From VRUE01 sp963703335 (GTDB lineage Bacteria > Actinomycetota > Thermoleophilia > Solirubrobacterales > 70-9): a stretch of DNA of 64,000 bases. The first letter of the stretch is position 1, and each line of letters opens with the position of its first letter. This document shows positions 10,426-19,988 of this stretch, one piece after another. The notes under the pieces were generated by a model. The model made no database searches and was not told the origin of the DNA. It saw only the letters and a program-made list of their open reading frames with translations. The position numbers and the translations under genes are program-made. The stretch spans positions 2,418,001-2,482,000 of the forward strand of contig OY969812.1 of assembly GCA_963703335.1 (NCBI GenBank). Direction: 5' to 3'.

Positions 10426-13400
10426 CTCTGGGTAGTCGACGTCAACAACAACCGCCTGCAGAAGTTCAACAGCGAAGGCAAATATCAGAGCCAGTTCGGC
10501 AAAAAAGGCTCCGGCGACGGCGAACTCAGCACCCCGATCGCGGTGGCGATCGACTCCAAAGGCAACCTCTGGGTCGCCGACCACGCCAACAACCGGGTGC
10601 AGGAGTTCAGCTCCGCCGGCACCTATATCACCAAATTCGGCAAATCCGGCTCGGGCAACGGCGAATTCAACGGCCCCGAAGGCATCGCGATCGACTCCAA
10701 AGACAACATCTACGTCTCTGACTCCAGCCGCGTGCAGAAATTCAACTCAAGCGGCACATGGGTCAAAAACATCGGCTCCAAAGGAACCGGCTCGGGTCAG
10801 TTCCTCGAACCCAATGCCCTCGACGTCGGCCCCGGCGATGCCCTCTGGACCACCGACTATGGCAACAACCGGGTCTCGAAGTTCGACGAAGCGGGCACAT
10901 TCCAGTTCCTGATCGGCGGTACCGAAGGGACCGGCGACGGCCAGTTCAAACACCCCACCGCGATCGACATCGACTCAGAAGGCAACGCCTGGGTCGGCGA
11001 CCTGGGCAACAACCGGGTGCAGGAGTTCAACTCAAGCGGCACGTTCCTGACCAAATTCGGCGCCGCCGGCTCGGGCCCCGGCCAGTTCGCCTTCGGCTAC
11101 CCCCTCGGCCTCTCCACCGACACCAAAGGCAACATCTGGGTCGCCGACACCAACAACAACCGGGTGCAGCGCTGGAGCCAGACGGCGGCGCCGATCGCGA
11201 TCACGCAGGCAGCCACAGCCATCGCGGGCACCGAAGCCACCCTGAACGGCGCGGTCAACCCGAACGGCAAAGCGACGACCTATCGCTTCGAATACGGCAA
11301 AACCACCTCCTATGGGACCAAAGTGCCGGTCCCCGACAGCTCCGTCGGCTCGGGCTCAACAGAAGTCTCGGTCAACCAGACGATCAAAAGCCTGGAAGCG
11401 GGGACGACCTACCACTTCCGCGTCGTCGCGACGAGCAGCGAAGGCACCACCAACGGCAGTGATCTGACCTTCACTACTCTCGGCATCGCTCCTGTCTACC
11501 AGGTCTCCTTCGGCACTTCGGGCATCAACAACGGCCAGCTCGCCCACCCCGCCGGCATCGCCCAGCTGCCCAGCGGCAACCTCCTGGTCGTCGACCAAGA
11601 CAACGACCGCGTCCAGAAGTTCAACGAAGCCGGCGAATACAAAGCCAAATTCGGCTCCTCGGGCATCGGCAACGGCCAGTTCGGCCGCCCGACCGACGTC
11701 GCCGTCGACTCCAAAGAAAACGCTTGGGTCACCGATGCCGGCGACAGCCGCGTCGAACAGTTCAACTCCAGCGGCACATACGTCACCAAATTCGGCGAAG
11801 TGGGCACCACCAACGGCAAATTCGGCGCCGGCGGCCCCGAAAGCCTGGCGATCGACTCCAAAGGCAACATCTGGGTCGCCGACACCTTCAACGGCCGCCT
11901 GCAGAAGTTCACCGAAGCAGGCGCCTTCGTCAAAGTCGCAAGCTCCAAAGGCTCCGGAGCGGGCCAACTCGGCGAACCGACCGGCATCGACATCGGCCTC
12001 AACAACAACGTCTGGGTCGCCGACTGGCAATACAACCGCGTGGTCGAGTTCGACGAAAACGGCACCTACGTCCGCCAATTCGGCAAAGAAGGCACCGGCA
12101 ACGGGGAATTCAAACACCCCAGCTCGATCGATGTTGACTCGCAAGGCAACGTCTGGGTCGTCGATCAGAACAACAGCCGCGTCCAGCAGTTCACCGAAAT
12201 CGGCCAATACGTGGCCCAATTCGGCTCGGCGGGCACCGGCACCGGCCAGCTCACCCTCAGCAAGCCGACCGGGATCCTCTTTGGCGCCAAAGACAGCCTC
12301 TGGATCGCCGACACCAACAACAACCGGGTGCAGCGCTGGACGACCTCGGCGCCCCAGACGACGATCACCTCGCCCAAGCCGAGCTATACCGCCGGCGAGC
12401 CGGCCCCGATCACATTCGTCTCAAGCGAGGCCGAATCTACTTTCAAGTGCACGCTCACCAGTCCCAACGGTCCCAACATAACCACGCTGCCGTGCACGAG
12501 TCCCTACACCCCAAAACCAAAAGATCACGAATGGAAAAACGAATGGTATTCAGTCCAGATTACTGCCACCGACAAAGACGGGAACTACGATGCGACGGCG
12601 GCTGAATGGACGTTCAAACTCGCCCCCTATCCGCCGGCGCCGGGGAAAAGCAAGCTCGTCTACCCTGAAGACGGCAAGAAAACCGCCAGCTACTACACGT
12701 TGAAGGCCGAATGGAACAGTGAAGCGACATCGGGCGGAGACGTGACTGGTGTCACCTTCCAGATGGATCTGCCCAAATGGGAAACGTTCAAAGGTTGGGA
12801 AACGTTCAAAGATGTTCCGGCCGAATGCGTGATCGACGGCGCAGGCAAACAGGTCTCCTGGCCTTTGCCCGCCACGGGCAACTCCGGCCACACCGAACCG
12901 GTCTTCCTCAAGGTGCGCGGCTGCAAAGTCTTCTCTGAAGCCGGCTACCCCGAAAAGGAAATCCAGTTCCGCGCCGTCTTTGACGGAGGCGTGAACGCGG
13001 CCGGGGCCAGCGAGCCCGCCGGCACCGAATACGTCCGCAAGACGAAAGGGACCTCCGTCCCGACCGACGCCACCGCATCGATCGGCCCCGCCACCGTGGA
13101 CCTGCTCACGGGAGCTTTCACGATTAGCCGCACCGACGTCTCGATCCCAGTCCCGGGCACGGAAGCAAACCTCGAATTCACCCGCGTCTACAACTCAAGC
13201 CGCCCGGCTGCTGAATCCTCGGGGGTCGGGACAATGGGCTGGTGGCAGGCTTCGACGCCGGCCGTATCCGAATACGAAGGCTCGGCCTGGCAAAAGCTCG
13301 AAGAACAGGTGATCCCGGAAACGAAAGACTTCTACGAAAAGGAATGCTGGGACGAAGAAGGCGAAACGGTTCCCTGCGGGGAAACCTGCCCGGAAGAATT

Positions 13401-16400
13401 CTGCGAAAAATGGCTGGCTGAAGAAGGGCATCCCGAGGAACGCTGGATGGAACTGGTCGGCAACGAAGGAGAAGGGATCCCCTTCGAAATCAAGACTGAA
13501 GGCGGAAGCACGAGCTACGTTTCCCCCGACTACGCCAAAGAACTGACGCTGAAGCGCAAAGACTCCGAACACATCTTGCTCGCCGAACCCAACGGGACTC
13601 ACTTGACCTTCGTCAAGAACGGCGCCCTCGACTACCTGCCCGAAGGGGTCTCCTTCCAGGCAACGCCCACCTCGGTGCGGATGTACTACGAAAACATCCC
13701 GTTCGGCGGGGGCCTGAGCTTGAAGCGGATGATCGCACCCACCCCCTCCGGCGTCACCTGCGAAGACTTGACCTCGATCGAAGAAGAAGGCTGCCGCACG
13801 CTCAAATTCGAATACAAAGAAGAATGTAAATGGCCAGGGACGGGTGTCTGCCAGCCTCAGTTCATAAAGCTCGCCTCGATCCGCTACTACGATGCCACGA
13901 CCAAAAAAGGAAGCCCACACTCTCAGGTCGTCGCCGAATACAACTACAGCGGAACCAACGGCTTTCATTTGACCGAAGCATGGGATCCCCGGCTGCCGGA
14001 ACTGAAAGAGAAATACACCTATAAGGAACCGTACTTCAACAACTTGCTCACCTCCGTTACCCCACCTGGTGAAGAACCCTGGGAATTCGACTACTACGAA
14101 CTCCACGCCAGCAAACCGTCGAAGCTGAAGACCGTCAGTCGGGCGAGCCTTTCAGGGGGCAAAACGACAACGACAATCGCCTACGAAGTGCCGGTCTCAG
14201 GCGAAGGAGCTCCCTATGATATGAGCCCCGCAACGGTCGCCAAATGGGGCCAGAGCGACTTCCCGGTCGACGCGACGGCGGTCTTCCCGACGACCCGGGT
14301 GCCTTCAGAACCGCCGAGTGCGACCGACTACAGCTACGCCACCGTCCACTACATGGACCCGGACGGCAATGAGGTCAACTCGGCTTCCCCGCAGCTGCCG
14401 GGAGCTTCCGGCCCATCCATCTCGACCAACGAAGTCGACACGAAGGGCAACGCCATCCGCAGCCTCAGCGCCCAGAACCGCCTCACCGCGCTGGCGGCAG
14501 AAGACACGGTCACCCGCTCGAAAGAGCTCGACTCCCACTCCGAATACGAATACGGCGAAGAAGGCAAGAAGCTGCTCAAATCCCAGTCCTGGGGCCCGCT
14601 GCACAAAGTCCGCCTCGAATCGGGCGAAACCAAAGAAGCACGTGCCCACACGACGGTCGAATACGACAAAGGCTTCGTGCCCACCGAAGCCGAAACCAAA
14701 GCCGGCGTAGCCTGGCCCGGCCTGGCGACCAAGGAAACGACAGCGGCGACGATCGGCGCAGAAGACAAAGAGGCAAAGGTCACCGAAACCGAATACGACT
14801 GGACTCTGCGCAAGCCGATCAAAACCGTCGCCGACCCCTCTGGCCTCAACATCATCAACAAAACCGTCTACTACTCTAAAGAAACGAACACCCCCGGCCT
14901 GGTAAAGGAAGAACGCATGCCGTCGAACACAGCGGGCGGCACGGCAGGAACGACCAAGACCGTTTACTGGACGGCGGGCACGAACTCCGAACAGGCCTCC
15001 TGTGGCAACAGCAAACCAAAGGCCGGCCTGCCCTGCGCGACCTACCCGGCGGCGGCGCCCAATCCTGTCGAAGGCAACCCGCAGATGCCCGGGACTTGGT
15101 TCATGAAATACACGTCCTCGGACCAGCCGGAAGAAGTCCAGGAGTACACCGGCGGCTTCATCATGCGCAAGACTGTGCTCACCTACGACTCCGCTGGGCG
15201 CGTTACCAAAACCAAAGTGACCCCCTTTGATGGAAGCACCTCGGTCCCGGCGGTCGAAACCATCTACAAGGAAAGCACCGGCGCCCCTGAAAAACAGAAG
15301 CTGGTCTGCGAAGCGCCGGAAAGCTGCGCGGGCTTCGACAGTCAGCAGCTGACAACGACCTACGACAAACTCGGTCGGGTGACCAAATACGAAGATGCCG
15401 ACAGCATCCAGTCGTTCTACTACTACGACTTCTACGGCCGCCCGAACCTGATCACCGATGGCATCGGCCAACAAACCTTCCAATACGACGAAAAAACCGG
15501 TGCGCCGACCAAAGTCACCGACTACTACGCGGGAGTCTTCACCGCCACCTACAATGCCGACGGGCAGATGATCGAACAGATCTTGCCCAACGGTCTCGCC
15601 CAGCAGATCACCTACGACCCAGAAGGCACCGCGGTCGGGCTGAAATACCAAAAGGTCTCCGGCTGCTCCCCCAGCTGCAGCACCTGGCTCGAATTCAACC
15701 GCGAATTCTCCGCCGGTGGCCAGGTACTCAAAGAGACCGGGACCCTCGCGACCAAGGAATACAGCTACGACAAGATCGGCCGTCTCACCCTGGCCAAGGA
15801 AACCCCGGCCGGAGAAGGCTGCACAACCAGGAGCTACGCCTTCGACAACGACTCAAACCGCACCTCACGCACGACCAGGGGGCCGAAAGAAGGTCTCTGC
15901 GACACGACGTCAGCCGGCACCAAAACCTCCTATACCTACGACTCAGCAGACCGTCTGATCAAAGAAGGCACCACCTACGACACCCTGGGCAGGATCACTA
16001 GCTTGCCCGCTCTCTACTCCGGTGGCGGCACGCTCGCGACCACCTACTACGCCAACGACCTGACCCGCAGCCAGACTCAAGACGGCCTGACCAACACCTA
16101 CTACCTAGACTCCGCCCTCAGGCAGCGCGAACGGGTGCAAAGCGGCTCCAAATCGGGCACCGAGGTCTACCACTACGCTGGCGGCTCAGACTCCCCAACC
16201 TGGACCCAGGAAGGCGCCAACTGGACTCGCAGCATCGGCGCCATGGGCGGCAGTCTCGGCGCCCTGCAGAAGAGCTCAGGCGAAATCACCTTCCAGCTCG
16301 CCGACATGCACGGCGACGTGGTCGGCATCGCCGAATCCAGCCCCAGTGCCACCAAACTGAAATCGACCCTTCAGTTCGATGAGTTCGGCAACCCCAAGCC

Positions 16401-17058
16401 GTCCAACAACACCGCAAAGTATGGCTGGCTTGGATCGAAGGGCAGAAGGACTGAGCTGCCCTCCGGCGTGATCCAGATGGGCAAGCGCAGCTACGTGCCC
16501 GCCCTGGGACGCTTCCTCACGCCCGACCCGGTCAAGGGCGGCTCGGCCAACGCCTATGACTACGCCAACCAGGACCCGGTCAACAACTTTGATCTAACCG
16601 GGGAATGTCCGAAAGGCACCAAAGCGAAAGCCGCCCCTAGATTCTGCGGCCACTGTAGAAACACCGACGAGCTGTGCCGCAAAATTAAGCACACGATAAA
16701 CCGCACCCGCCGCATCGAGCGGGAACACGGCTTGCACGTCAGGTTTCAAGGATCGACGAAGCACAACGCCGGGCTGATCGAGAGTGTCACCTCCGCAGTA
16801 ACGGGCGCGGCTGCGAAGACGGCTTACGGAGCCATGATTGGCATGGGCATGAGGAACATCGACCGAGTCTGGGGCTACGTGAAGTCGCACTCACTCGATC
16901 CCCACGAAACATCGCAAGAGCGCAGAGCCAACTATGCCTGTGTGGAAGGAATGGTCGATGGATTCAAGGAGACGGCCGAGGTCATCGCGGCGGCGCCGGA
17001 GGTAGCGATCGGTAATATGGGCGCCCAGTGCGCCGGCGGCTGGCTCGACAATCAGTAG
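10189..17058 (+). CDS. Giant secreted NHL-NHL-YD/RHS protein
   Basis: 2289 residues, GTG start. Signal peptide about 20-48 (LGLLLALCALLASFAFPVAA). Residues about 50-330 and 435-718 are two NHL-repeat propellers (repeated IAIDSKGNLWVADHANNRVQ type blades) with a fibronectin-like segment at 335-433. After Ig-like strands comes a DUF6531-type opening (about 948-1000), YD/RHS repeats, and the RHS core ending in YVPALGRFLTPDP and YDYANQDPVNNFDLTGE (to about 2139). A variable 150-residue tip follows, with a C-CGxC-C cluster and Ala-rich helices. RHS proteins form a shell enclosing a C-terminal toxin or effector; the tip's activity is not recognisable, and no separate immunity gene follows. Glu codons are nearly all GAA, unlike neighbouring core genes. 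NHL plus YD shell resembles teneurins. Confidence 0.88.
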   Translation: MIGIRGASDGLLRKEGLLAHRASTPALGLLLALCALLASFAFPVAASALPTYQSSFGTSGIGEGQFAHTGDVAVDSAGNLWVVDVNNNRLQKFNSEGKYQSQFGKKGSGDGELSTPIAVAIDSKGNLWVADHANNRVQEFSSAGTYITKFGKSGSGNGEFNGPEGIAIDSKDNIYVSDSSRVQKFNSSGTWVKNIGSKGTGSGQFLEPNALDVGPGDALWTTDYGNNRVSKFDEAGTFQFLIGGTEGTGDGQFKHPTAIDIDSEGNAWVGDLGNNRVQEFNSSGTFLTKFGAAGSGPGQFAFGYPLGLSTDTKGNIWVADTNNNRVQRWSQTAAPIAITQAATAIAGTEATLNGAVNPNGKATTYRFEYGKTTSYGTKVPVPDSSVGSGSTEVSVNQTIKSLEAGTTYHFRVVATSSEGTTNGSDLTFTTLGIAPVYQVSFGTSGINNGQLAHPAGIAQLPSGNLLVVDQDNDRVQKFNEAGEYKAKFGSSGIGNGQFGRPTDVAVDSKENAWVTDAGDSRVEQFNSSGTYVTKFGEVGTTNGKFGAGGPESLAIDSKGNIWVADTFNGRLQKFTEAGAFVKVASSKGSGAGQLGEPTGIDIGLNNNVWVADWQYNRVVEFDENGTYVRQFGKEGTGNGEFKHPSSIDVDSQGNVWVVDQNNSRVQQFTEIGQYVAQFGSAGTGTGQLTLSKPTGILFGAKDSLWIADTNNNRVQRWTTSAPQTTITSPKPSYTAGEPAPITFVSSEAESTFKCTLTSPNGPNITTLPCTSPYTPKPKDHEWKNEWYSVQITATDKDGNYDATAAEWTFKLAPYPPAPGKSKLVYPEDGKKTASYYTLKAEWNSEATSGGDVTGVTFQMDLPKWETFKGWETFKDVPAECVIDGAGKQVSWPLPATGNSGHTEPVFLKVRGCKVFSEAGYPEKEIQFRAVFDGGVNAAGASEPAGTEYVRKTKGTSVPTDATASIGPATVDLLTGAFTISRTDVSIPVPGTEANLEFTRVYNSSRPAAESSGVGTMGWWQASTPAVSEYEGSAWQKLEEQVIPETKDFYEKECWDEEGETVPCGETCPEEFCEKWLAEEGHPEERWMELVGNEGEGIPFEIKTEGGSTSYVSPDYAKELTLKRKDSEHILLAEPNGTHLTFVKNGALDYLPEGVSFQATPTSVRMYYENIPFGGGLSLKRMIAPTPSGVTCEDLTSIEEEGCRTLKFEYKEECKWPGTGVCQPQFIKLASIRYYDATTKKGSPHSQVVAEYNYSGTNGFHLTEAWDPRLPELKEKYTYKEPYFNNLLTSVTPPGEEPWEFDYYELHASKPSKLKTVSRASLSGGKTTTTIAYEVPVSGEGAPYDMSPATVAKWGQSDFPVDATAVFPTTRVPSEPPSATDYSYATVHYMDPDGNEVNSASPQLPGASGPSISTNEVDTKGNAIRSLSAQNRLTALAAEDTVTRSKELDSHSEYEYGEEGKKLLKSQSWGPLHKVRLESGETKEARAHTTVEYDKGFVPTEAETKAGVAWPGLATKETTAATIGAEDKEAKVTETEYDWTLRKPIKTVADPSGLNIINKTVYYSKETNTPGLVKEERMPSNTAGGTAGTTKTVYWTAGTNSEQASCGNSKPKAGLPCATYPAAAPNPVEGNPQMPGTWFMKYTSSDQPEEVQEYTGGFIMRKTVLTYDSAGRVTKTKVTPFDGSTSVPAVETIYKESTGAPEKQKLVCEAPESCAGFDSQQLTTTYDKLGRVTKYEDADSIQSFYYYDFYGRPNLITDGIGQQTFQYDEKTGAPTKVTDYYAGVFTATYNADGQMIEQILPNGLAQQITYDPEGTAVGLKYQKVSGCSPSCSTWLEFNREFSAGGQVLKETGTLATKEYSYDKIGRLTLAKETPAGEGCTTRSYAFDNDSNRTSRTTRGPKEGLCDTTSAGTKTSYTYDSADRLIKEGTTYDTLGRITSLPALYSGGGTLATTYYANDLTRSQTQDGLTNTYYLDSALRQRERVQSGSKSGTEVYHYAGGSDSPTWTQEGANWTRSIGAMGGSLGALQKSSGEITFQLADMHGDVVGIAESSPSATKLKSTLQFDEFGNPKPSNNTAKYGWLGSKGRRTELPSGVIQMGKRSYVPALGRFLTPDPVKGGSANAYDYANQDPVNNFDLTGECPKGTKAKAAPRFCGHCRNTDELCRKIKHTINRTRRIEREHGLHVRFQGSTKHNAGLIESVTSAVTGAAAKTAYGAMIGMGMRNIDRVWGYVKSHSLDPHETSQERRANYACVEGMVDGFKETAEVIAAAPEVAIGNMGAQCAGGWLDNQ

Positions 17059-17265
17059 AGCGGCGGCGCGGCACAGATCGGTAGCGATCCAGGTTTGTGC
17101 AAGGGCCTGGGTGTGGAGGCGGGGGCTGGCTAGTGCCTGCACCCCACCGTCACGACGGGGCGGTCGCCTGGACGTACTTTAAAATCTCACAGACGAACTG
17201 ATGGGTCAAGAGCGAGCTGCGCGAAAGGCACCGTCCAGGGTTCTGTAAAGGTGGCGGATGCCTGA

Positions 17266-17370
17266 GGCTGGCTATGTCATCTAGCACCGCGACGAGTTCG
17301 AGGCGATGGAGGACTCTGGCGACTCGAACTGCCGGTTGGCGCGCAAGGTGTTTGGGGTGGATCGCGTCTG
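17266..17370 (+). pseudogene. Cupin gene remnant behind the first RHS gene
   Basis: The frame reads HRDEFEAMEDSGDSNCRLARK, clearly related to HHDEFETMEGSGDSTWRLARK of the intact cupin at 19472. It has an in-frame TAG where the intact copy has a Lys codon, and the homology ends by about 17370. It is a decayed duplicate. The rest of 17059-17418 shows no gene. Confidence 0.8.
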
Positions 17371-17418
17371 ACCGAGCTCGGATAACTCTGCGCCGTAGCC
17401 CGAACCCGCTCATACCTC

Positions 17419-17788
17419 TACAAACTGTCAAGGCGACCAAGACAATTTGAGGAAGCGGCTCTCCATTCCCCCGTGACACGCTCGCCGCGCAAATTGATCG
17501 GCAGCGGGTTGAGAGGACCCGCGATGCCGAACTCAGACGGGGGGAGATGCGGTGATCAGCACTCGGGGTGCAAGCGACGGTTCGTTGCGCAAAGAGGGCC
17601 TGCCGGTCCATAGGGCATCCACTCCGGCACTGGGGCTCCTCCTCGCCCTCTGCGCCCTCTTTGCCTCCTTCGTGTTCCCCGTGGCCGCGAGCGCGCTGCC
17701 CACCTACCAGAGCTCCTTCGGCACCTCGGGCGCCGGCGAAGGCCAGTTCGCCCACACCGGCGACGTCGCCGTTGACTCCGCCGGCAAC
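17419..17788 (+). repeat. Direct repeat, copy 2 (RHS leader region)
   Basis: Second copy of the 10054-10425 sequence. Similarity stops abruptly at GGCAAC (17788), where an internal deletion joins it to RHS core sequence. Confidence 0.85.
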
Positions 17789-19358
17789 CGCGGCGGGCAC
17801 CTTCACCGCCACCTATAACGCGGATGGGCAGATAACCGAACAGATCTTGCCCAACGGCCTGGCCCAGCAGATCACCTACGACGTCGCGGGGACCGCGGTC
17901 GGGCTGAAATACCAAAAGGTCTCCGGCTGCTCCCCCAGCTGCAGCACCTGGCTCGAATTCAACCGCGAATTCTTGAGCACCGGCCAGGTGGGGAGGGAGA
18001 CCGGCACCCTAGGGACCAAGGAATACACCTACGACAAGATCGGCCGCCTCACCCTGGCGAAGGAAACCCCGGCCGGAGGGGGCTGCACGACCCGCAGCTA
18101 CGCCTTCGAAGGCACCGCTGGCAAGAACTCAAACCGCACTTCCAGAACGACCAGGGGACCGAAAGAAGGCGAAGGCGGCGCCTGCGACACGACCTCAGCC
18201 GGAACCAAAACCCCCTACAACTACGACACCGCAGACCGCCTGATCAAAGAAGGCGTCACCTATGACGACCTGGGCAGGATCAAAAGCCTTCCCTCGATCT
18301 ACTCCGGCGGCGGCACCCTCACAACCACCTACTACATCAACGACCTGACCAGAAGCCAGACCCAGGACGGCATCACCAACACCTACAACCTCGATTCCGC
18401 CCTGCGCCAGCGCGAACGCGTGCGCAGCGGCGGCTCTGAAGCGGGAACCGCGATCTACCACTACGCCGGCGGATCGGACTCACCCTCCTGGACCCAGGAA
18501 GGCGCCAGCTGGACCCGCAGCATCGGCGCCCTCGGCGGCAGCCTCGGCGCCCTGCAGAAGAGCTCAGGCGAAGTCACCCTGCAGAGCGAAGCCAAAGGCC
18601 TGCTGGATACCCAGCGCTTCGATGAGTTCGGCAACCCGCTGCAGGCGGAACTCCTCACCGGCGGCAAGGCCGAATACGGTTGGCTCGGCGCCCAAGGCAG
18701 GCGAACGCAGCTGGCCTCAGGCGTGATCCAGATGGGCAGGCGAAGCTACGTCCCGGCCCTCGGGCGTTTCCTCACACGCGACCCCGTTCCCGGTGGCTCT
18801 GCCAACGCCTATGACTATGCCAACCAGGACCCGGTGAACAACTTCGATTTGACCGGGGAAAAGTGCACAAAGGGCCAGGCTGCGGAATATCCACTGCTCT
18901 GCGGTCGCTGTCAGCACGGCGAAAAACTCTGCCACAAGATCAAGCGCAACTTCCAGAAGGCTCGTGAACGGCTCAGGAAAAACCGGCTCCACATCACATT
19001 CCACGCAGGGACGACGACGAGGACCAGCATGTTGGACGATCTCGGCAACTCCCTTGGGGGCGGGGTCGTGCACGCCTTTAAGACGGCGGCTGAGGTGCTA
19101 CACGACACGGGATGCGCCATAGCTGGGGCAAGCACGGCCTATGGGAGCGCCTGTGCGAAGCGAGCCAATGAAAACATAAGAAAGGCGATCGGAACCACTT
19201 CAGACCTGGGTTCCGGCTGTATCCAAGCCATCATTCCCGCATTTGACGAGACGGCGGCAACGAAAGGCCTCTCAAAAGCTATGGCCAAGGCTGTCGCGAA
19301 AGCGAACACATTCTTCCTCATAGCCTCGTGCGCTTACGGCGCGGGAGGCGGGCCCTAG
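17552..19358 (+). pseudogene. Deleted, frame-broken RHS gene copy with its own C-terminal tip
   Basis: 17552-17788 repeats the start of the big RHS gene (signal peptide and first propeller strand). At about 17789-17793 it jumps to sequence matching 15529 onward of that gene, a loss of about 5.1 kb, and the frame changes by one. The leader frame stops at 17818; the core frame (GTFTATYNADGQ onward) runs to 19358. The core still ends in YVPALGRFLTRDP and NNFDLTGE and then carries a different tip of about 165 residues. That tip starts with the same C-CGxC-LC-KIK pattern as copy 1. It may be silent, or a reservoir cassette from which the tip could recombine into the intact gene. Translation from an internal start cannot be excluded. 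Confidence 0.8.
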
Positions 19359-19471
19359 GGCGAGCTGAGAAGGGCACCAACGCGCGCTTAGGATGATCGA
19401 CGTTGCCTGGTCAAAGGGATGCATCAACGGGCGACTCTGGGCTGTCGATCGATCGCTACAGTGGCGGGTGC

Positions 19472-19843
19472 GTGGGCGACTACACGATCAAGCACCACGA
19501 CGAGTTCGAGACGATGGAGGGGTCAGGGGATTCGACCTGGCGGCTAGCGCGCAAGGCGTTGGGCACTTCCGCCTTCGGCTTCAACCTGGTTGAGATCGGG
19601 CCGGGTGGGCAGATTCCCGAGCACGATGAGACCGGAAGCGGCCAAGTCGAGCTCTTCATCGTGCTCGAGGGCAACGCCGTAATGCGACTCAACGGCGAGG
19701 ACCACGAGGCGCCCGCTGGCACCTTTGTCTCGATCGAGCCGCCGACCAGCCGCACGATTCTCAACCGCTCCGACGCCCCGGTCACCGCCCTTCTGATCGG
19801 CGTCTGTCCCGAGGGCGGCTACGAGCCGATGAGCTGGGGCTAG
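19472..19843 (+). CDS. Cupin-domain protein
   Basis: 123 residues from GTG at 19472; an in-frame TTG at 19403 is possible but less likely. The protein starts DYTIKHHDEFE, has the cupin motif 1 region PEHDETGSGQVELFIVLEG and motif 2 around PAGTFVSIEPPTSRTILN, so a small single-domain beta-barrel. Such proteins bind a metal or small ligand; substrate unknown. A TACAGT box at 19457-19462 supports the shorter start. It lies behind the decayed RHS copy, and its own decayed copy lies behind the intact RHS gene, so cupin and RHS gene were duplicated as one unit. Confidence 0.75.
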   Translation: MGDYTIKHHDEFETMEGSGDSTWRLARKALGTSAFGFNLVEIGPGGQIPEHDETGSGQVELFIVLEGNAVMRLNGEDHEAPAGTFVSIEPPTSRTILNRSDAPVTALLIGVCPEGGYEPMSWG

Positions 19844-19896
19844 GCTTACGTCGTTGTTGCGGTTTTTGGCGCTATTTGCAGGGAAACGGCGATTCG

Positions 19897-19926
19897 TTGG
19901 TTGGGGCTTCTCCGCCGCCCTATAAT
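19897..19926 (+). promoter_or_regulatory. gltB promoter
   Basis: TTGGTT (19897-19902) and a perfect TATAAT (19921-19926) are 18 bases apart. The leader would be about 55 bases and ends in GGGAGG (19978-19983), 5 bases before the GTG start. Confidence 0.7.
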
Positions 19927-19988
19927 TCTCGGACCCGTCAACCCGTCGCGCGCCCGCTCGAAGAAGGCGTGGAAACCGGGAGGTCAGC

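Noticed and set aside
10500..12340. Regularly repeated DNA that could suggest a CRISPR or minisatellite
   Set aside because: The repeats are in frame and encode NHL propeller blades.
14305..15651. 448-codon minus-strand frame inside the RHS gene
   Set aside because: Mirrors the RHS repeats in the opposite strand (Phe/Val/Gly-rich) and shows no real motif or ribosome site.
17568..17790. N-terminal 75 codons of the long frame ending at 19358
   Set aside because: They are the RHS signal-peptide region read in the wrong frame; only the part after about 17793 is genuine RHS sequence.
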